Shown in pieces: positions 32,859-45,221 of a stretch of 64,000 nucleotides of DNA (the stretch's first letter is position 1; each line of letters opens with the position of its first letter). The stretch is from the NCBI RefSeq assembly GCF_003255815.1, contig NC_037673.1:174535346-174599345 (forward strand), in the 5' to 3' direction. Source of the DNA: Theropithecus gelada. Its lineage: Eukaryota; Chordata; Mammalia; Primates; Cercopithecidae. The notes beneath the pieces were generated by a model that was not told the origin of the DNA, made no database searches, and saw only the letters and a program-made list of their open reading frames with translations. The position numbers and the translations under genes are program-made.

Positions 32859-33604
32859 GAGCAGTCGCTAACTGGGTCACCAGTGAAGGCACGAAAAGTC
32901 ATGCACGGGCTGAACCTTTCCAACCCCTGTTTGGGAGGAGTCCTGGTGCAGAGTGACAGCTGGGGGCCAGGCCACAGGCACCAGCATGGGAGGGCTGCCC
33001 GCCTGACCCGGGCATTGGCTGACACAGCTGGGTGGAACCCCAGGGGGGCAACAGCCAGGACGAGTCACTCAACTAAGCAAGCCCAGGTCCTCCTGTGTAA
33101 AGAGAGTGAGAACAACACCTGGCCACCTGCATAAACAAGGCAGCTCTCTGGCCACAGAACCCCAGAATCCCAGCCCAGGAAGCACCATCCACCCAGCTGA
33201 CCAAGCGAGAGTGCAGGAGTCTCCCTGCATCAGCCTCCACATCCAGGCATGCCACCGGCCCTCCCTGGCATCTCCGCCATCGCTTCTGTGTTTCCTCTCT
33301 GCCACGCGGCCGGACCCCACCTTGAGGCTGAGAGCTGGCGCCTATCCCCTGCCCACCCATCCCACCAGGCTCCATGAGGAGGTCAGAGCAGAGGGCCCAG
33401 CCCTCCACAGTGGCCCTATGACTGACACTGGCTCCATCAGCTCACCCGCCCATCAGTAGGAAGCCAGACTCCATCTAAGGCCATTCCAATCAATAGACCA
33501 CTGAGATGGTTTAACTTGATGAATAATTCTCAGGTGTATTTAGAAGAATAAACAGGCAAGAGTAGGTAAGACATTTTTGAAAAAGGAAAAATAACAAGAA
33601 AGGG
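32859..33604. other. GC-rich single-copy DNA
   Basis: No gene or repeat recognised. Overlapping frames on both strands (33069-33459) have no domain. Confidence 0.5.
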
Positions 33605-33605
33605 A

Positions 33606-33785
33606 CCTGAGTTGTTAAGGTGGATCTTGAGTTGTTAAGGTGGATCTTGACTTGTTAAGGTGGATCCTGAGTTGTTAAGGTGGATCTTGAGTTGTTAAGG
33701 TGGATCCTGACTTGTTAAGGTGGATCCTGACTTGTTAAGGTGGATCTTGAGTTGTTAAGGTGGATCTTGACTTGATAAGGTGGAT
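33606..33785 (+). repeat. 20-bp minisatellite, 9 units, with 60-bp higher-order pattern
   Basis: Nine units of exactly 20 bp built on 'gagttgttaaggtggatctt'. Two positions vary, C/T in 'ctga' and G/C in 'gagttg/gacttg'. In order the first site reads C T T, C T C, C T T and the second G G C, G G C, C G C, so units group in threes, implying spread by 60-bp blocks. The last unit has a unique T to A change. No spacers, so not CRISPR-like. Confidence 0.96.
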
Positions 33786-34186
33786 GACATAACCACATGA
33801 ACTGAAACAAATGAGCACTTGTAGCAGGTTTTGAAAAGACTGTCATGTTACAAAACAATTTTGGGTGCAACAGAAAAGAAAAACAGACGGTTCCGCAGAT
33901 GGTATTAGAACAACCAGTTATATGGAAGATCCTCAAGTCACATCCTTCCCCCAACCTTTCCACCATAATAAGTTACAGATTCTCAAATAATTCTACATAA
34001 AAATAAATGAAGTCTTCTATACTCCCCTAGGCTTTTATAATTCCATGGCAAACACGGATTACTTTTGTAGTGAGGGAATAAACAATAAAAGTGGGAAAAA
34101 AAAATGAAGCTTTATCTAAACCAGAAGGAAATACAGGGAAACATGTAACTGATATCAGATGGGACTGGACAATGAGAGAAACAGTC
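33786..34186. other. AT-rich single-copy stretch
   Basis: No gene. Possibly old LINE sequence from 34040 on, but too diverged to say. Confidence 0.4.
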
Positions 34187-34203
34187 AAAAAACTCGAGAG
34201 TTT

Positions 34204-34494
34204 GGCCAGGTGTAATGGCTCACGCCTGTAATCCCAGAACTTTGAGAGGCTGAGCCGGGTGGATCACCTGAGGTCGAGAGTTCAAGACCAGCATGAACAA
34301 CATGCAGAAAGCCCGTCTCTACTAAAAATACAAAATTAGCTGGGCGTGGTGGCGAATGCCTGTAATCAAAGCTACTCAGGAGGCTGAGGCAAGAGAATCA
34401 CTTGAACCTGGGAGGTGGGAGTTGCAGTGAGCTGAGATCGCACCATTGTGCTCCAGCCTGGGTAACAAGAGCGAAACTCCATCTCAAAACAAAC
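34204..34494 (+). mobile_element. Alu (AluS type)
   Basis: Target-site duplications 'aaaaactcgagagttt' (34188-34203) and 'aaaaactccagaagtttt' (from 34495). Full two-monomer structure with a mixed A/C tail. Confidence 0.94.
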
Positions 34495-34757
34495 AAAAAA
34501 ACTCCAGAAGTTTTCAAATTGTACTAGGAAAAAAACAATAAAAATTGAAAGCCAAGTGACAAAGTGAGAAAAATTTTTGCAACAAACGTAACAAGGGATT
34601 ATTGTTCTTAAGATATTAAAAATGTCTTGCAAATCAGTAAGAAAAGCATGTAAATTCCCTGATTTCCCCCTTCACAGACAATTCAAAATGAAACTATAAC
34701 TGTCCAATAAGCCTATGGCTGATAATGTAAAAATGCAGAGATAAAACAACACACCCT

Positions 34758-35047
34758 GGCTGGGCGCGGTGGCTCAGGCCTGTAATCCCAGCACTTTGGG
34801 AGGCCGAGACGGGCGGATCACAAGGTCAGGAGTTCGAGACCATCCTGGCGAACACGGTGAAACCCTGTCTCTACTAAAAATACAAAAAATTAGCCGGGCA
34901 TTGTGGCGGCGCCTGTAGTCCCAGCTACTCGGGAGGCTGAGGCAGGAGAATGGCGTGAACCCGGGAGGCGGAGCTTGCAGTGAGCTATCACGCCACTGCA
35001 CTCCAGCCTGGGCGACAGAGCGAGACTCCGTCTCAAAAAAAAAAAAA
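34758..35047 (+). mobile_element. AluY
   Basis: 'ggctgggcgcggtggctcag' start. Short flanking repeats 'acaccctg' lie on both sides. The right monomer has lost a few bases at 'gtgagctatcacgccactg'. Faces the antisense Alu at 35287 with a 240-bp loop. Confidence 0.95.
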
Positions 35048-35286
35048 CACCCTGTTTTGGGGTTTGTTTGGTAAAGAACCATTCATTACTATTAAAGTTA
35101 ATGAAAAATGTTAATCATGGTGCAGGCCCTTCCATGCGTGCCTTGCTCCGAAAAAGGTGCGGGCCACGTGTCTGTGGCACTTAAACGTATCTACTCTCTT
35201 TCACTATCTCACTTCACTCTAAAAGTCTGGACTAAAAGATTGAACAGAAATAAAAGTCAAAGGTGAAGATGTTTATCACATCATTC

Positions 35287-35594
35287 TTTTTTTCTTTTTT
35301 CTTTTTTTTTTGAGACACAGTTTCACTCTGTTGTCCAGGCTGGAGTGCAGTGGTGCAATCTTGGCTCACTGCAGCCACTGCCTCCCAGGTTCAAGCAATT
35401 CTCCTGCCTCAGCCTCCTGAGTAGCTGGGACTACAGGTGCCCACCACCACGCCTGGCTAATTTTTTGTATTTTTAGTAGAGACGGGGTTTCACCATATTG
35501 GCCAGTCTGGTTTCGAACTCCTGACCTCAAGTGATCTGCCCATCTTGGCCTCCCAAAATGCTAGGATTACAGGCATAAGCCACTGCACCCGGCC
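35287..35594 (-). mobile_element. Alu (AluS type)
   Basis: Antisense Alu with a T/C-mixed tail at left and 'cactgcacccggcca' at right. Confidence 0.95.
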
Positions 35595-36517
35595 ACAGAA
35601 TTCTTTATAATAGCAAAACTTTGAATGTAATCTTAATGTTGAAAAGTAGAAAAAAAATTTACATCAAATATGGAATATTATGCCCCCATTAAAAAGGTTT
35701 TCCTTAATGACAAAAAGAAGTACACAAACAAAACCGAAAGCTACTTAAATTGCATTTGGTGACACAATTTCGTATATTTCACATATTGTTGAATGCAGTG
35801 TTGCTATTATTATTCTGAGACTGCTGCATGTGTATCATGGAATAAAGCAAGTGAATTAGGTGGTGCTGGTGCTGCTGAGAGACAGGATTTTCAGCAACAG
35901 TAAAAGATCATGTTAAGTAAAACTAGGTAGCCTTGAATTTAGATTGAAAATAGTAGCAGGTACTTAGGATGCATTTTATCTTAAAAACAAATAGGCAAAC
36001 ATGTTCTAGTTCTGTGCTGAAAAGGCCTAATAACTAATGAGTTTCAATGAGTATCCACAGCACCCATATTCATCACGGTCTCTACACATTTCCTCTTTAA
36101 AGGAATAGATAAGGTCAGTCTGGACCATCTTGTCATAGTGGAAGCAAAGAACTACCGGGGACAATTAGGGTCATGTCCAAAGGACTCACATGCCACCCTG
36201 AGGCTCCCACTGTCCAAAGATGAGAGCCCTTAGTCGTCAATAGAAATAACTGCAATTGATTGAAATACATTAAATAGGTTTAAGTACGTGAGGTTGTAAT
36301 GGTACTAAAAACAGAACTCAGTGGTCACTTTTGGAGGGTGCTTGGGAACAAACTCATTATTTGGAAAACCGGTAAACAAGGGAGAAAAAATAAAAACATC
36401 CATCCTGCTGTTCCTAAGTGAAGTGTACCACAGGGTACTGAACAGTGGGTGCAGGGGGCGGGGGTGTGGTTCTCCTTGTAGAAGTATTCCAGATAATAAA
36501 GAAAGAAGAGTAACAGG

Positions 36518-36835
36518 GCCAGGCACGGTGGCTCACGCCTGTAATCCCAGTACTTTGGGAAGCCGGGCAGATCACTTGAGGTCAGGAGTTCAAGACTGGC
36601 CCTGGCCAACATGGTGAAACTCCATCTCTACTAAAAATACAAAAAGTAGCTGGGCGTGGTGATGCACGCCTATAATCCCAGCTACTCAGGAGGCTGAGTC
36701 ATGAGAATCACTTGAACCCAGGAGGTAGAGGTTGCAGTGAGCTGAGATTGCATCACTGCACTCCAGCCTGGGCAACACAGCAAGACTCTGTCTCCAAAAA
36801 AATGAAACAAAACAAAACAAACAAACAAGACAACC
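36518..36835 (+). mobile_element. Alu (AluS type)
   Basis: Perfect 15-bp target-site duplications 'aagaagagtaacagg' lie at 36503-36517 and 36836-36850. Small deletion in the left monomer ('ggaagccgggcagatc'). Tail 'aaaacaaaacaaacaaac'. Confidence 0.95.
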
Positions 36836-36879
36836 AAGAAGAGTAACAGGATCAAACTATCATTATTTTACAAATCCTC

Positions 36880-37620
36880 ACATAATGGATCTGGGCAAGC
36901 ATGATCAACATCTGTGAACCTCACAAAAAGGAACACCTTCATTCTGTGCCTCCCGCAGGGCGTGCACCCCACCACTTCATATTCTTACCCCCAAAACCAA
37001 ACCTGAAGCTCATGCAGCCTGGAGATCTACCCACCAGTGTACAGGAAATACAGGGGCACAGGAATCTATTAAATGACACCACAGGTAGACAATCATCAAA
37101 ATCCAGATGGTGGGAAACTCCAGGACAAGGGACTGAGTTTTCTCAACAAATAAGTGGTAAGAAAAAATTAAAGGGAAGGAGGCAAAACCTGTGGGCTAAA
37201 TGAGACTTCACAGACTCAACAACCAATCACAACATGGGAACCCTGACTGGATCCTGGTTCAAACCACCCAAGCACCAGGAAACAACTGGAGAACTTGAAC
37301 ATCAACCTGACTGCTACTGGAAATTAAGTATTTGTTAATTTTTAATTTGTTTACGTGTAATAAATGGCATTTTGGTGATTTTTTAAAAATGCCTTTGACT
37401 TTTAAATATTTATACTAAATATCTGCCAAAACAATAAACAGATTATATCTATAATTTGCTTCCAAATTACCCAGGTGGCTAATAGGTGGGAAACAGATGT
37501 TTACATATGAAACAAGAAGGACTGTGATTTAGTAATTGCAGAAACCAGATGACTGGTATGTGGGGCTCACATCTTCCTACTTTTGTACAGTGTTTGAAAT
37601 TTTTCCATAACAAAAAGGAG
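36880..37620 (+). mobile_element. Old dispersed repeat, probably LINE 3' region
   Basis: 'ccaggacaagggactgag', 'taataaatggcattttggtg' and the closing 'gtttgaaatttttccataac' form the order of a widespread old mammalian repeat. A related copy lies at 57830-58505. Family not assigned. Confidence 0.5.
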
Positions 37621-37921
37621 GCCCGGGGGTGGTGGCTCCCACCTGTAATCCCAGCACTTTGGGAGGCTGAGGCGTGTGGATCACCTGAGGTCAGGAGTTT
37701 GAGACCAGCCTGGACAACATAGTAAAACCTCATTTCTACTAAAAATACAAAACTTAGTCGGGTGTGGTGGCGTGCACCTATAATCCCAGCTACTTGGGAG
37801 GCTGAGGTAGGAGAATCACTTGAACCCAGGAGGTGGAGGCTGCAGTGAGCTGAGACTGTGCTACTGCACTCCAGCCTGGGTGACAGAGCAAGATTCTGTC
37901 TCAAAAAAAAATAAAATAAAA
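37621..37921 (+). mobile_element. Alu (AluS type)
   Basis: 'gcccgggggtggtggctccc' to 'ggtgacagagcaagattctg' with tail 'aaaaaaaataaaataaaa'. Confidence 0.95.
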
Positions 37922-37924
37922 AGG

Positions 37925-38225
37925 GTTAGAAGACATTCCAAATGAGATTTTTTTCTCTAAACAATTTAATGACAGAGAGAAATGTTCACAATATGGCCAG
38001 GATGGAAAAAAGCTACCAAACTAATAGAGAGTGTTCTCTCTGTCTTGTTATATACACACAAACAATTCCGAAGTCAAAAGAAGAAAATTCAACACGATGT
38101 TAATAATAACTGTTATCTCTTTATGGTGGTATAATGGGTGTTTTTAAAATCTCCTCCTTTGTATTTTCTGTTTTCTATTATGTGTATGCCTTACAATTAT
38201 AGAAATAGATTTTAGAAAGCATCGA
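37925..38225 (+). mobile_element. Old LINE-1 3' UTR-like fragment
   Basis: 'taataactgttatctcttta' and 'atctcctcctttgtattttc' are typical of a LINE-1 3' UTR tract. Diverged. Confidence 0.45.
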
Positions 38226-38304
38226 ACCTGGGATTTGTTAGGGAAAGTCCAGCTGTGATGTTCATCGTGTGTTTATTTCTGCTTTTCCTAATCACTTCCA
38301 ACAG

Positions 38305-38574
38305 TTTCCTGAACGGCCAAGAACTGAGAGGCTTTTGCCATGCAGAACGCCCAGATTTTATCAACTAAACAATTCACAGCAGACCTACTACAGAAGCACC
38401 TTCCCCAGGCACAGACAGAGGGCACCCACACTTCTTTACCCCAAGAGGAAAACAACCACAAAGAAAAAAAGCCCTTGGCAAAGATGAGCATGGCACTGCC
38501 CGTCCCAGTAGGATGGACCGGCCATCTAGCCACCGAGACAGGGCAGTGCCAGGTGGGCTGGTCGGATCTGTAAG
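38305..38574 (+). other. Possible spliced exon (non-coding or small ORF)
   Basis: 270 bp bounded by a good acceptor, a pyrimidine-rich 'ctgcttttcctaatcacttccaacag' type tract ending in AG at 38303-38304, and a strong donor 'taag|gtaagc' (GT at 38575). Inside is an ATG frame of 77 codons (38340-38573) that ends exactly at the donor. Upstream of the ATG the same frame is stopped at 38325. The sequence is not a known repeat. A chance pairing of splice-like signals is quite possible, and no partner exon is identified. Confidence 0.25.
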
Positions 38575-39770
38575 GTAAGCTCTGTCAAGTGGAGGAAATA
38601 ATCCTAATAACCTGTTCATCCAAACTGGGAAGCATCATTTGGGCTCTCAGAAGAGGTTCCGTGAGAGGGCGAAATAGTAAAAGGTGTCCGAATCCTGGTG
38701 TGGCTCTCCCTTCTAGACACGCAAACACCTTTACGGTTCCCACTGTTGAGCAGCCTCGGCTTCCCAGACGCTTTCCACGCAGTCTGACAAGTATCCCACC
38801 CTAGCTGGCTGCTTTTTGCTTCCCGTGAAAATCCACGGAATCCCTTTGCCCTGCTTTTCTTATCTTATGCCTGTTTCCCTGGCACGCACGGGCATTTTTT
38901 GGCCTAGCAGTCGTACGTTGCTAGGACATATGGACAAAAAAAAAGCAAGCCCCAGACCTTGCTGCCCTGTAGTCTTCAGTCAGTGGGGGAGGGAAGACAG
39001 ACGCCCAAGATTGCCCCTTCCCCCATTCTATAAACATGCAAGTTGTGGGGGTCTCAGTTCATGCCCACATTTTTTTTTTAAACGTAAGGCAATAAATAGC
39101 ATAAGCTCCCATGGGAAAGTCGGATGGCATCCCTTTAAGACAGCTGCCCCCTAAGGCAGGCCGGGGAGCAGAAACAAGCCACTTTACATTTTTGGCAGCA
39201 GGACCAGGGGACTTCCACGAAATTGTGCAGAGATGGGAACTGGCTGCTGCCCAGGCGCCAAATTCCTCGTGCCGCTTCGCCCCTCAAGAACAAGTCGCTT
39301 CTCCCGACCTTGTGGCCACAAGGACTCTGCAGAGAAGCATCCGTGTGTGCCCAGGCTGGTCACCACCTCGAGTCCAGCCTGGCCATGTCCTGGTGACCTC
39401 TCCTAGCTGCAATGGCTGTTTCCACCACCAGGGGCAGACGCGGCAAAGACAGGCCCATCACCCACAGGCCTGGAAGAGGAGCCCAGCAGAGCCAGGCCAA
39501 GGGACCTGCCACCCCCCCAGTGCCTTTCGCTTCCCCAAACTGGGCTCTAGCAGTTGCTGGGCCTGGTTGGCCACAGGGAGATTCCACCCAAGGAGGGCCT
39601 GTTTGGCATCATGGTGAGCAGGCACTGCCCTCTGAAAATACAAAACCATTTGTTAATAGCTTAGATAGCTGTGGGAATGCTGTGAGGGTATTTTAAATGA
39701 TGTATCTACTTGGAGAGACCGGAGTAGCCAGCATGCAACAGTTCTTACAAACAGAAGCTCCTGCTGGCTC
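38575..39770. other. Single-copy DNA
   Basis: No gene or repeat identified. Frames at 38816-39154 and 39111-39617 have no domain. Confidence 0.5.
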
Positions 39771-39965
39771 GCAGCCTTGGGCAATTTGCCTCAGTTTCCT
39801 CACCTGTAATACAAGGTAGAGAACCATATTCACCTGACAGGGAGTTTGTGGGAGGATAAAATGAAGTCTTGGCAAGCACACAACATGTTCTCCGTACACA
39901 TTAAGGGCGTTGGTAGTGTTTTTTATCCTATTCAAAATAACAAGGGTTGAAGACAGCAATGGCAC
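39771..39965 (+). mobile_element. MIR SINE
   Basis: 'tgcctcagtttcctcacctg' followed by 'ggaggataaaatgaagtctt' is the 3' half of a MIR. Confidence 0.75.
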
Positions 39966-40234
39966 GTTGGAGGAAAAAACAGGGGTGCAAACTGGAGAAC
40001 ACGGACAATGAATTCTACACAAGTTCAACAGCAGGAAATGTCAGGGAAGAGGCGGATGAGCTGCGGTACTGAAAGGAGCTGCCGCGGAAGTTCCTGCCCA
40101 GGCCATCAGACAGCGCTGCAGACTGGTTCTGAGCTGGTGAGTCTGCACAGCCCTGTGTGCTTGGCACCCAGCACAGCTGCTGGCTCATAGTAGGAGCTTG
40201 TTAAGTATTTCGGAAGGATGGGAGGAGGGGATTG

Positions 40235-40355
40235 TGATATAAGTAGCCATCTACTCAACATTTCCTCTGTGCCATGCATGGTAAACATTTCCACACAATT
40301 TAACTCTGGTTTTATTACTGTCATTTCACAGATGACATGGAGTCTCCAAGAGGTT
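40235..40355 (+). mobile_element. MIR SINE fragment
   Basis: 'ctactcaacatttcctctgt', 'gccatgcatggtaaacattt' and 'catttcacagatgacatgg' give the MIR order. Confidence 0.7.
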
Positions 40356-41590
40356 CCCCCGCCGCCCCACCCCACCCCCACCCCGACCCCCAACAATCGC
40401 CCAATCCCCAACACAGCTTTTAAACAAAAGCAGCTGAGGCATTTACTCTGGTCAGTAATGAAAATTCAACATTCTTCTGTCACTGATGTAACTTACAGGG
40501 TGCTTTTCATATTGATTCCTTTTATCTTTGCATTTGAGGCTAAGATAAACCTGCATGCATTTAACTTATTTCAGTCATTTAAAGGAATAAAGAACAAAAG
40601 AGAAGAATCTGTATTAAATCAGGCACAATAAGAGGAAGCATTTTTAACAAAAGATTATGTTAAGAGCTTCAAGTTTCTATAAATCACCCCCATTGAGTAA
40701 TCCCCAATTACTATTGTTGTGCTGTTCAATATTCTGTATCCATAACAGCTGAGGAAAATGCACAACCAGGCCAAATACAAAGTTAGAACCATTTTTTAAC
40801 TTAATTTTGACTCTGCATTACTGAAACAACAAAAACAAAAACATCAAAACCTTCTGAGATTTAACAAATTTAATACAAATTACGAGTCAGATCCTCTTAA
40901 CAATTAGATGCCTGTGGCAAAAGAATGTTTCTCAAATCAAATTTCCCAGATTTTTCATTAACCGATGTCCCCATGGTTCCGTCTTCAGAGCTGGAGCCAA
41001 AATGGAAATCGGTGTGAAACTCAGTGAAAATTGACGGAGAGCAGATGACTGCGGAACAAGGAGGAGAGAAACAGGAAGGCAGCATTTGCTCTTTGTTCGG
41101 AATAATTAGCGAAGCAGAACCAGCTGAAGGCTGGCACCACGTACCTTACCCAAAGGTTGCAAGGGCTGAATGTGCAAAGGCCAAGTCAGCGGATGGTTAG
41201 GTGCCATTTCACGCCTCGCCGCACGCGACACAAAGGGAAGTGTTTTTTTACGTGTAACTGAACTTCGGCAGCGTGGATGGGCTTTCTGCTCCAAAGGTTC
41301 CAGTTATCTTGAGAGCTGCACACCCGTAAGCTACAAGCACCGTTTTTACATCAGGCTACGTAAGATGCAAGCAAATTAAGGATTTCTTTCTATTCTTTCC
41401 AGAGAATAAATCAGCATTTCTGAATTTTAAGTGTTTTAGAAAACTGCTTGTCATCAGATGTATGGAAATCAGTTTCTTTTCTGAGAAAGGTCAAGACGTG
41501 TGTGGATTTGGTATTCTCTTCCTGGGCTGAGGCTGTGAGGTGGAGTGAAACCGTTATTGGGTCTGGAAAGGTGTGGGAGTAGGATGGGAG
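40356..41590. other. Single-copy DNA
   Basis: No gene or repeat identified. 40650-40900 is AT-rich and repeat-free and could hold a conserved non-coding element. C-rich run at 40367-40400. Confidence 0.4.
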
Positions 41591-41800
41591 GAAAGGGCAG
41601 GAAAAGATGCAGGAATAATCACGATAATCATGATAACAGGAGCACTTTGTGCATGCCACACCTTGTCCCCGGCACCTTGGCAACAGCCACTGGGACCTCA
41701 GCCTATGAGGCAGGTATTGTCAGTGTCTCTGCTTTGCCGATGAGGAAGCCGGGGGAGGAGAAGTGGATGAACTCAGTCACAGCTGAGAGGCGAGTGGGAC
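41591..41800 (+). mobile_element. MIR SINE
   Basis: 'gcactttgtgcatgccacac' then 'ctatgaggcaggtattgtca' and 'gatgaggaagccggggg' follow the MIR 5' to 3' order. Confidence 0.7.
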
Positions 41801-41990
41801 AGAGGCTTCCCCAAGGATGCTTTCCCAGTGTGCACAGCGGCCTCCAGCCCTGCCGTGGTGTAAACACAGGGGTCTGGATGGGAACGGACGTTTCGTTTAT
41901 AAACAAGGAAGAGCTCAAACATCTGGTCCTCCGTTTGTGGCTGCGGACACTGTGCAGGTACGAGCCCTTTGGCCTGCCTGGTCCACACAG

Positions 41991-42068
41991 CGTAAATACC
42001 AGGAGGCCTGCTGCCCTTCGGAAACCAGGCATAAATACCAGGAGGCCTGCTGCCCTTCGGAAACCAGC
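41991..42068 (+). repeat. 39-bp tandem duplication
   Basis: 'taaataccaggaggcctgct' starts at 41993 and 42032. The two units are nearly identical, so it is a recent duplication. A multiple of three, which keeps chance frames open on both strands. Confidence 0.95.
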
Positions 42069-42204
42069 CTGGGCGTGCAGAGACCTCGGGCTGAGGCACG
42101 AGCCTCTTGTTGTGGGCCTCCCGGCCGGGCATGAGCACAAGCCCAGGCTCATGGGGAGAAATGTGACGCCTCCCCAGCACCAGCTGGCAGGAGCTGTTCA
42201 CCTA

Positions 42205-42665
42205 CCCCTTTTTACTGCAGTAACACACACGTAACACAAAAGGTGCCATCTTAACTATGTTTAAGTGTACAGCTCAGGGGCATTGGGTACGTTCGCGATA
42301 CTGTGCGACCACCACCACCGTCTATTGCCAGAGCTCTTTCATCTTCCCAAACTGAGACCCTATCCCCATGAAACACGGACTCCCGATTCCCCACTCCCGC
42401 AGCCCCACACCTACCACTCTACTTTCTCGGTGAATTTCACTACTCTAGGGACCTCCTACGAGTAAAAGCGTGCAGTATTTACCCTTTTGTGTCTGGCTTA
42501 TTTCACTTAGCATGATATCCTCAAAGTTCATCCCAGTTGGAGCATGCGTCAGAATTTTCTTCCTTTTAGGGGCTTGATACTATTCCATCATATGTATATA
42601 CCACGTTTTGTGTATCCATTCAGCCACTGATGGTCGCTTGGGTGGCTTCAATGTGCACGTACCCC
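42205..42665 (-). mobile_element. Old LINE-1 3' end (L1M type), antisense
   Basis: Antisense 3' UTR and ORF2 end: 'gtttaagtgtacagctcagg', 'tttcacttagcatgatatcc', 'actattccatcatatgtata', 'tgtatccattcagccactga'. Confidence 0.85.
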
Positions 42666-45014
42666 ACTTAGACACAGTAAATAGCTTCTTCCTGGTGTAA
42701 CACACATGATTACAAGCACATTGTTATTCTTAAGGTCCAGCCCCAGGTTACTTGTGAAGGCTGCAGCCATCACTCAGCCCTGACGTGGAAGTGTAGGAAA
42801 GCCGGCTCCATGCTGCTAGAGCTTCTCACTTCACCATTAAACAAGAGGGAAAGCTGGATTTTTAAAGGACACCTACATTTTTAAATGGTTAATGATTCAA
42901 ATGCTTTAAGACGCTGCAAGCCAAACAAAACTGCCCCAGATGTTGGTGTTGCTCTCAGATCCCGTGAGGCCTCAGCCTTACCACAATTCCACATGACAGA
43001 GTCCTGCAGATGAGGAGGCAGCGCTCAGAGGGGTTAAGTGAGTTGCCCAAGGTTACACATGGCTCTGTGCTTGAATGGAAGTCTTCAGCTCTAAGCTCAG
43101 TCTCCTTCCAAAATGCCCCTGCTGCCTACGGAACAATGCCTTGTAAATGACAACACGGTTTTAATACATGATCGTTAACATGAACAAGAGGTAGCTTTGA
43201 GTAGGGCCCTAAAAATAGTTCCTTTGATTTAAAACTCATATCCAAAGCTCAGCCAGGTGGGGGTAGGGGCCTCATTAAGTGCTCCTGACCTCCCAGTGGC
43301 TAAAGAAAATAGCACTTCCACCTTCATAGCCTTGCACAGCATGCGCACCGAACCCACCGAAAACAGGGGTCGGCCTTCCAGTTGTTAATCAGAACGCTGA
43401 CAGGTGATAGCTTCAGAGGTTGGGGGTTCGGACATCCTGCAGTGAGCTCTGGGACTGAGAACATCAGGCTCTCATTAACCCCTAGGGTGCAAAAGTCTGA
43501 CATTCTTTAGCTTGACCGGACTCCCTAAAACCGGAGATGCTGGGCTCCCCTGGAGCAAGGAGGGTTACATGGGGCATCTGTTTTCTCTCTCAGAAGGTCA
43601 GGAACCCAGGCACGGGTTTAAAAGCATTCTTCACACAGAGGCAGATAACCCCTCTGACACGGGCCTCTGAGCAAGCCTGCTGCGCAGCCTCGACGAACTC
43701 CTCCTGGTGGACCGGCCCACAGCACCCAGGGCAAGGCTGGGCCACTTTCAGAGCCTGAAATAGGAAGAGACCCACTCTGGCCTCAGCGTGCTTTCTGGCC
43801 CTCTCTGGAATATTCCTCAGGCTCTGAGCCCTTTGGCGCAGGGAACACAGCACTGAACAGAAGCGCAAAGTCCCCGCCGGGTGGCGGTCACGTTCTCATG
43901 GGATAGGGAGGCGGAGTGATTGCCCTACACGCGGTAAATAAGTAGATTGTTCCGGAGATTCAACGGCAGTGAGTCCTCTGAGGGGCTGGCGGGCAGGGGC
44001 AGGCAGATGTGGGGTGGTCAGTACCAACCAGCGGTGGTGTGGACTCGCCGCTTGTCTGGCTTCCTGCCTGCTCCAGATGGCGCGTCTAACTCAGCACACC
44101 CTTCAGGACACAAAACACAGCAGAGCCTCAGGGGGTGAGTGTACCTCAAGGCCATTGTGTCCACATCACCCTGGTCCCTCGGTCTCCCCTCTGCACCACC
44201 TCTTTCCTGAATCCCATCCTGGTGAACGACCCCCAGGAATCATCTTGGGAGACACACATCAGCCTCCAAGCCATGGGCCTCAGAGGCGAGCAACGCAAAC
44301 TCACTCCCATCACCGTAGGTGCTGGAGGCCTTCTAAATACCTCTCCAGCCTCCTCCCTCCTCTCAGCCTCCACTTCTACATCTTCAAAATGGGGGCACTG
44401 ACAGGACCTATGCAGTGGTGAGGATCTGATACGTCTGCAGAGCTCAGAGCAGTGCTTGCTAGCCATTGGGGGTAGCGGTAGTAGTTGTCACCACTGCTAT
44501 TGACACAGTAGCTTGTTTTCAAAAAGTCAAGTTCTTTTTTTCTTAAAGCCGTCACAAAAGCAAGCCTGGACCTTTCGTCCTGTGTTGATTCTAAGGCTTC
44601 CTAAGCTGGAAGGTTCCAGCTCTCAAACTTAGCTATGGGAAACTGAGACAGGTCTGGGTACCCCTGGCCTTACTACTTTCCAGGGGCCAGAGGAACAGGA
44701 TGAGGCAGCACCCTCACCTCGAGCCCCGATGTCAGAGGCCCCAGGTTCTGGGTCTCGTCAGTCCAGGGACCCACGTATTGCTGTTTCCTGTGTCCCTGCT
44801 GCTGAGGGGGATGGCCCTGTAGCCTGCAGCCCCTTGGCCATGCTGGTAAACACCTGAGCCATGATTACCGTTCATCTGGAGCCGAACGGGTGTCTGTATG
44901 GGATCCATAACATTTTCAGCCCAGCTGAGAAGGAATGTTGGAGCAGCTCTGGCTGTGCTAGGCTGGCCAGGTGGAAGGACAGCCATGTCTGGGGGTCAGC
45001 TGGGCACATGGAAG
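42666..45014. other. Single-copy DNA with one MIR fragment
   Basis: 42995-43090 is a MIR ('gatgaggaggcagcgctcag', 'ttgcccaaggttacacatgg'). The rest has no repeat or gene I can name. Overlapping frames at 43969-44466 on both strands lack domains. Confidence 0.5.
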
Positions 45015-45160
45015 TCCGAGGAAGGCAGTGGAATGGATACGGGAGTTAGGAGATGTTGGTTTGTGTCCCTAGCCTAGCTGTGTGACTGCAGGGGAAGCCA
45101 TAGCCTCAGTTTCCCCAGCAGTAAAATGGGGATAATAGTCCCTGTGTTGTTGATTTATTT
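45015..45160 (+). mobile_element. MIR SINE
   Basis: 'ggagttaggagatgttggtt', 'agctgtgtgactgcagggg' and 'ctcagtttccccagcagtaa' are classic MIR core and 3' blocks. Confidence 0.82.
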
Positions 45161-45176
45161 TGAATAAGTGACATTT

Positions 45177-45189
45177 TATATATATACAT

Positions 45190-45221
<32 letters not shown>

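Larger units (their letters stand above)
34514..35990 (+). mobile_element. Old LINE (L1/HAL1-like) holding two Alus
   Basis: 34530-34740 reads 'attttttgcaacaaacgtaa' and 'gcaaatcagtaagaaaa'. 35600-35740 reads 'tttataatagcaaaactttg' and 'ggaatattatgcccccatta'. Both match the sense LINE ORF2 C-terminus in the right order. Broken by Alus at 34758 and 35287. Confidence 0.55.

Noticed and set aside
33606..33785. Regular 20-bp direct repeats resembling a CRISPR array
   Set aside because: Units abut with no unique spacers, the DNA is primate, and variants are point changes within one unit; it is a minisatellite.
37479..37904. A 141-codon minus-strand frame
   Set aside because: Antisense Alu translation.
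43405..43440. 'gggggttcggacatcc' as a tRNA T-loop
   Set aside because: No matching A box, acceptor stem or cloverleaf pairing around it.
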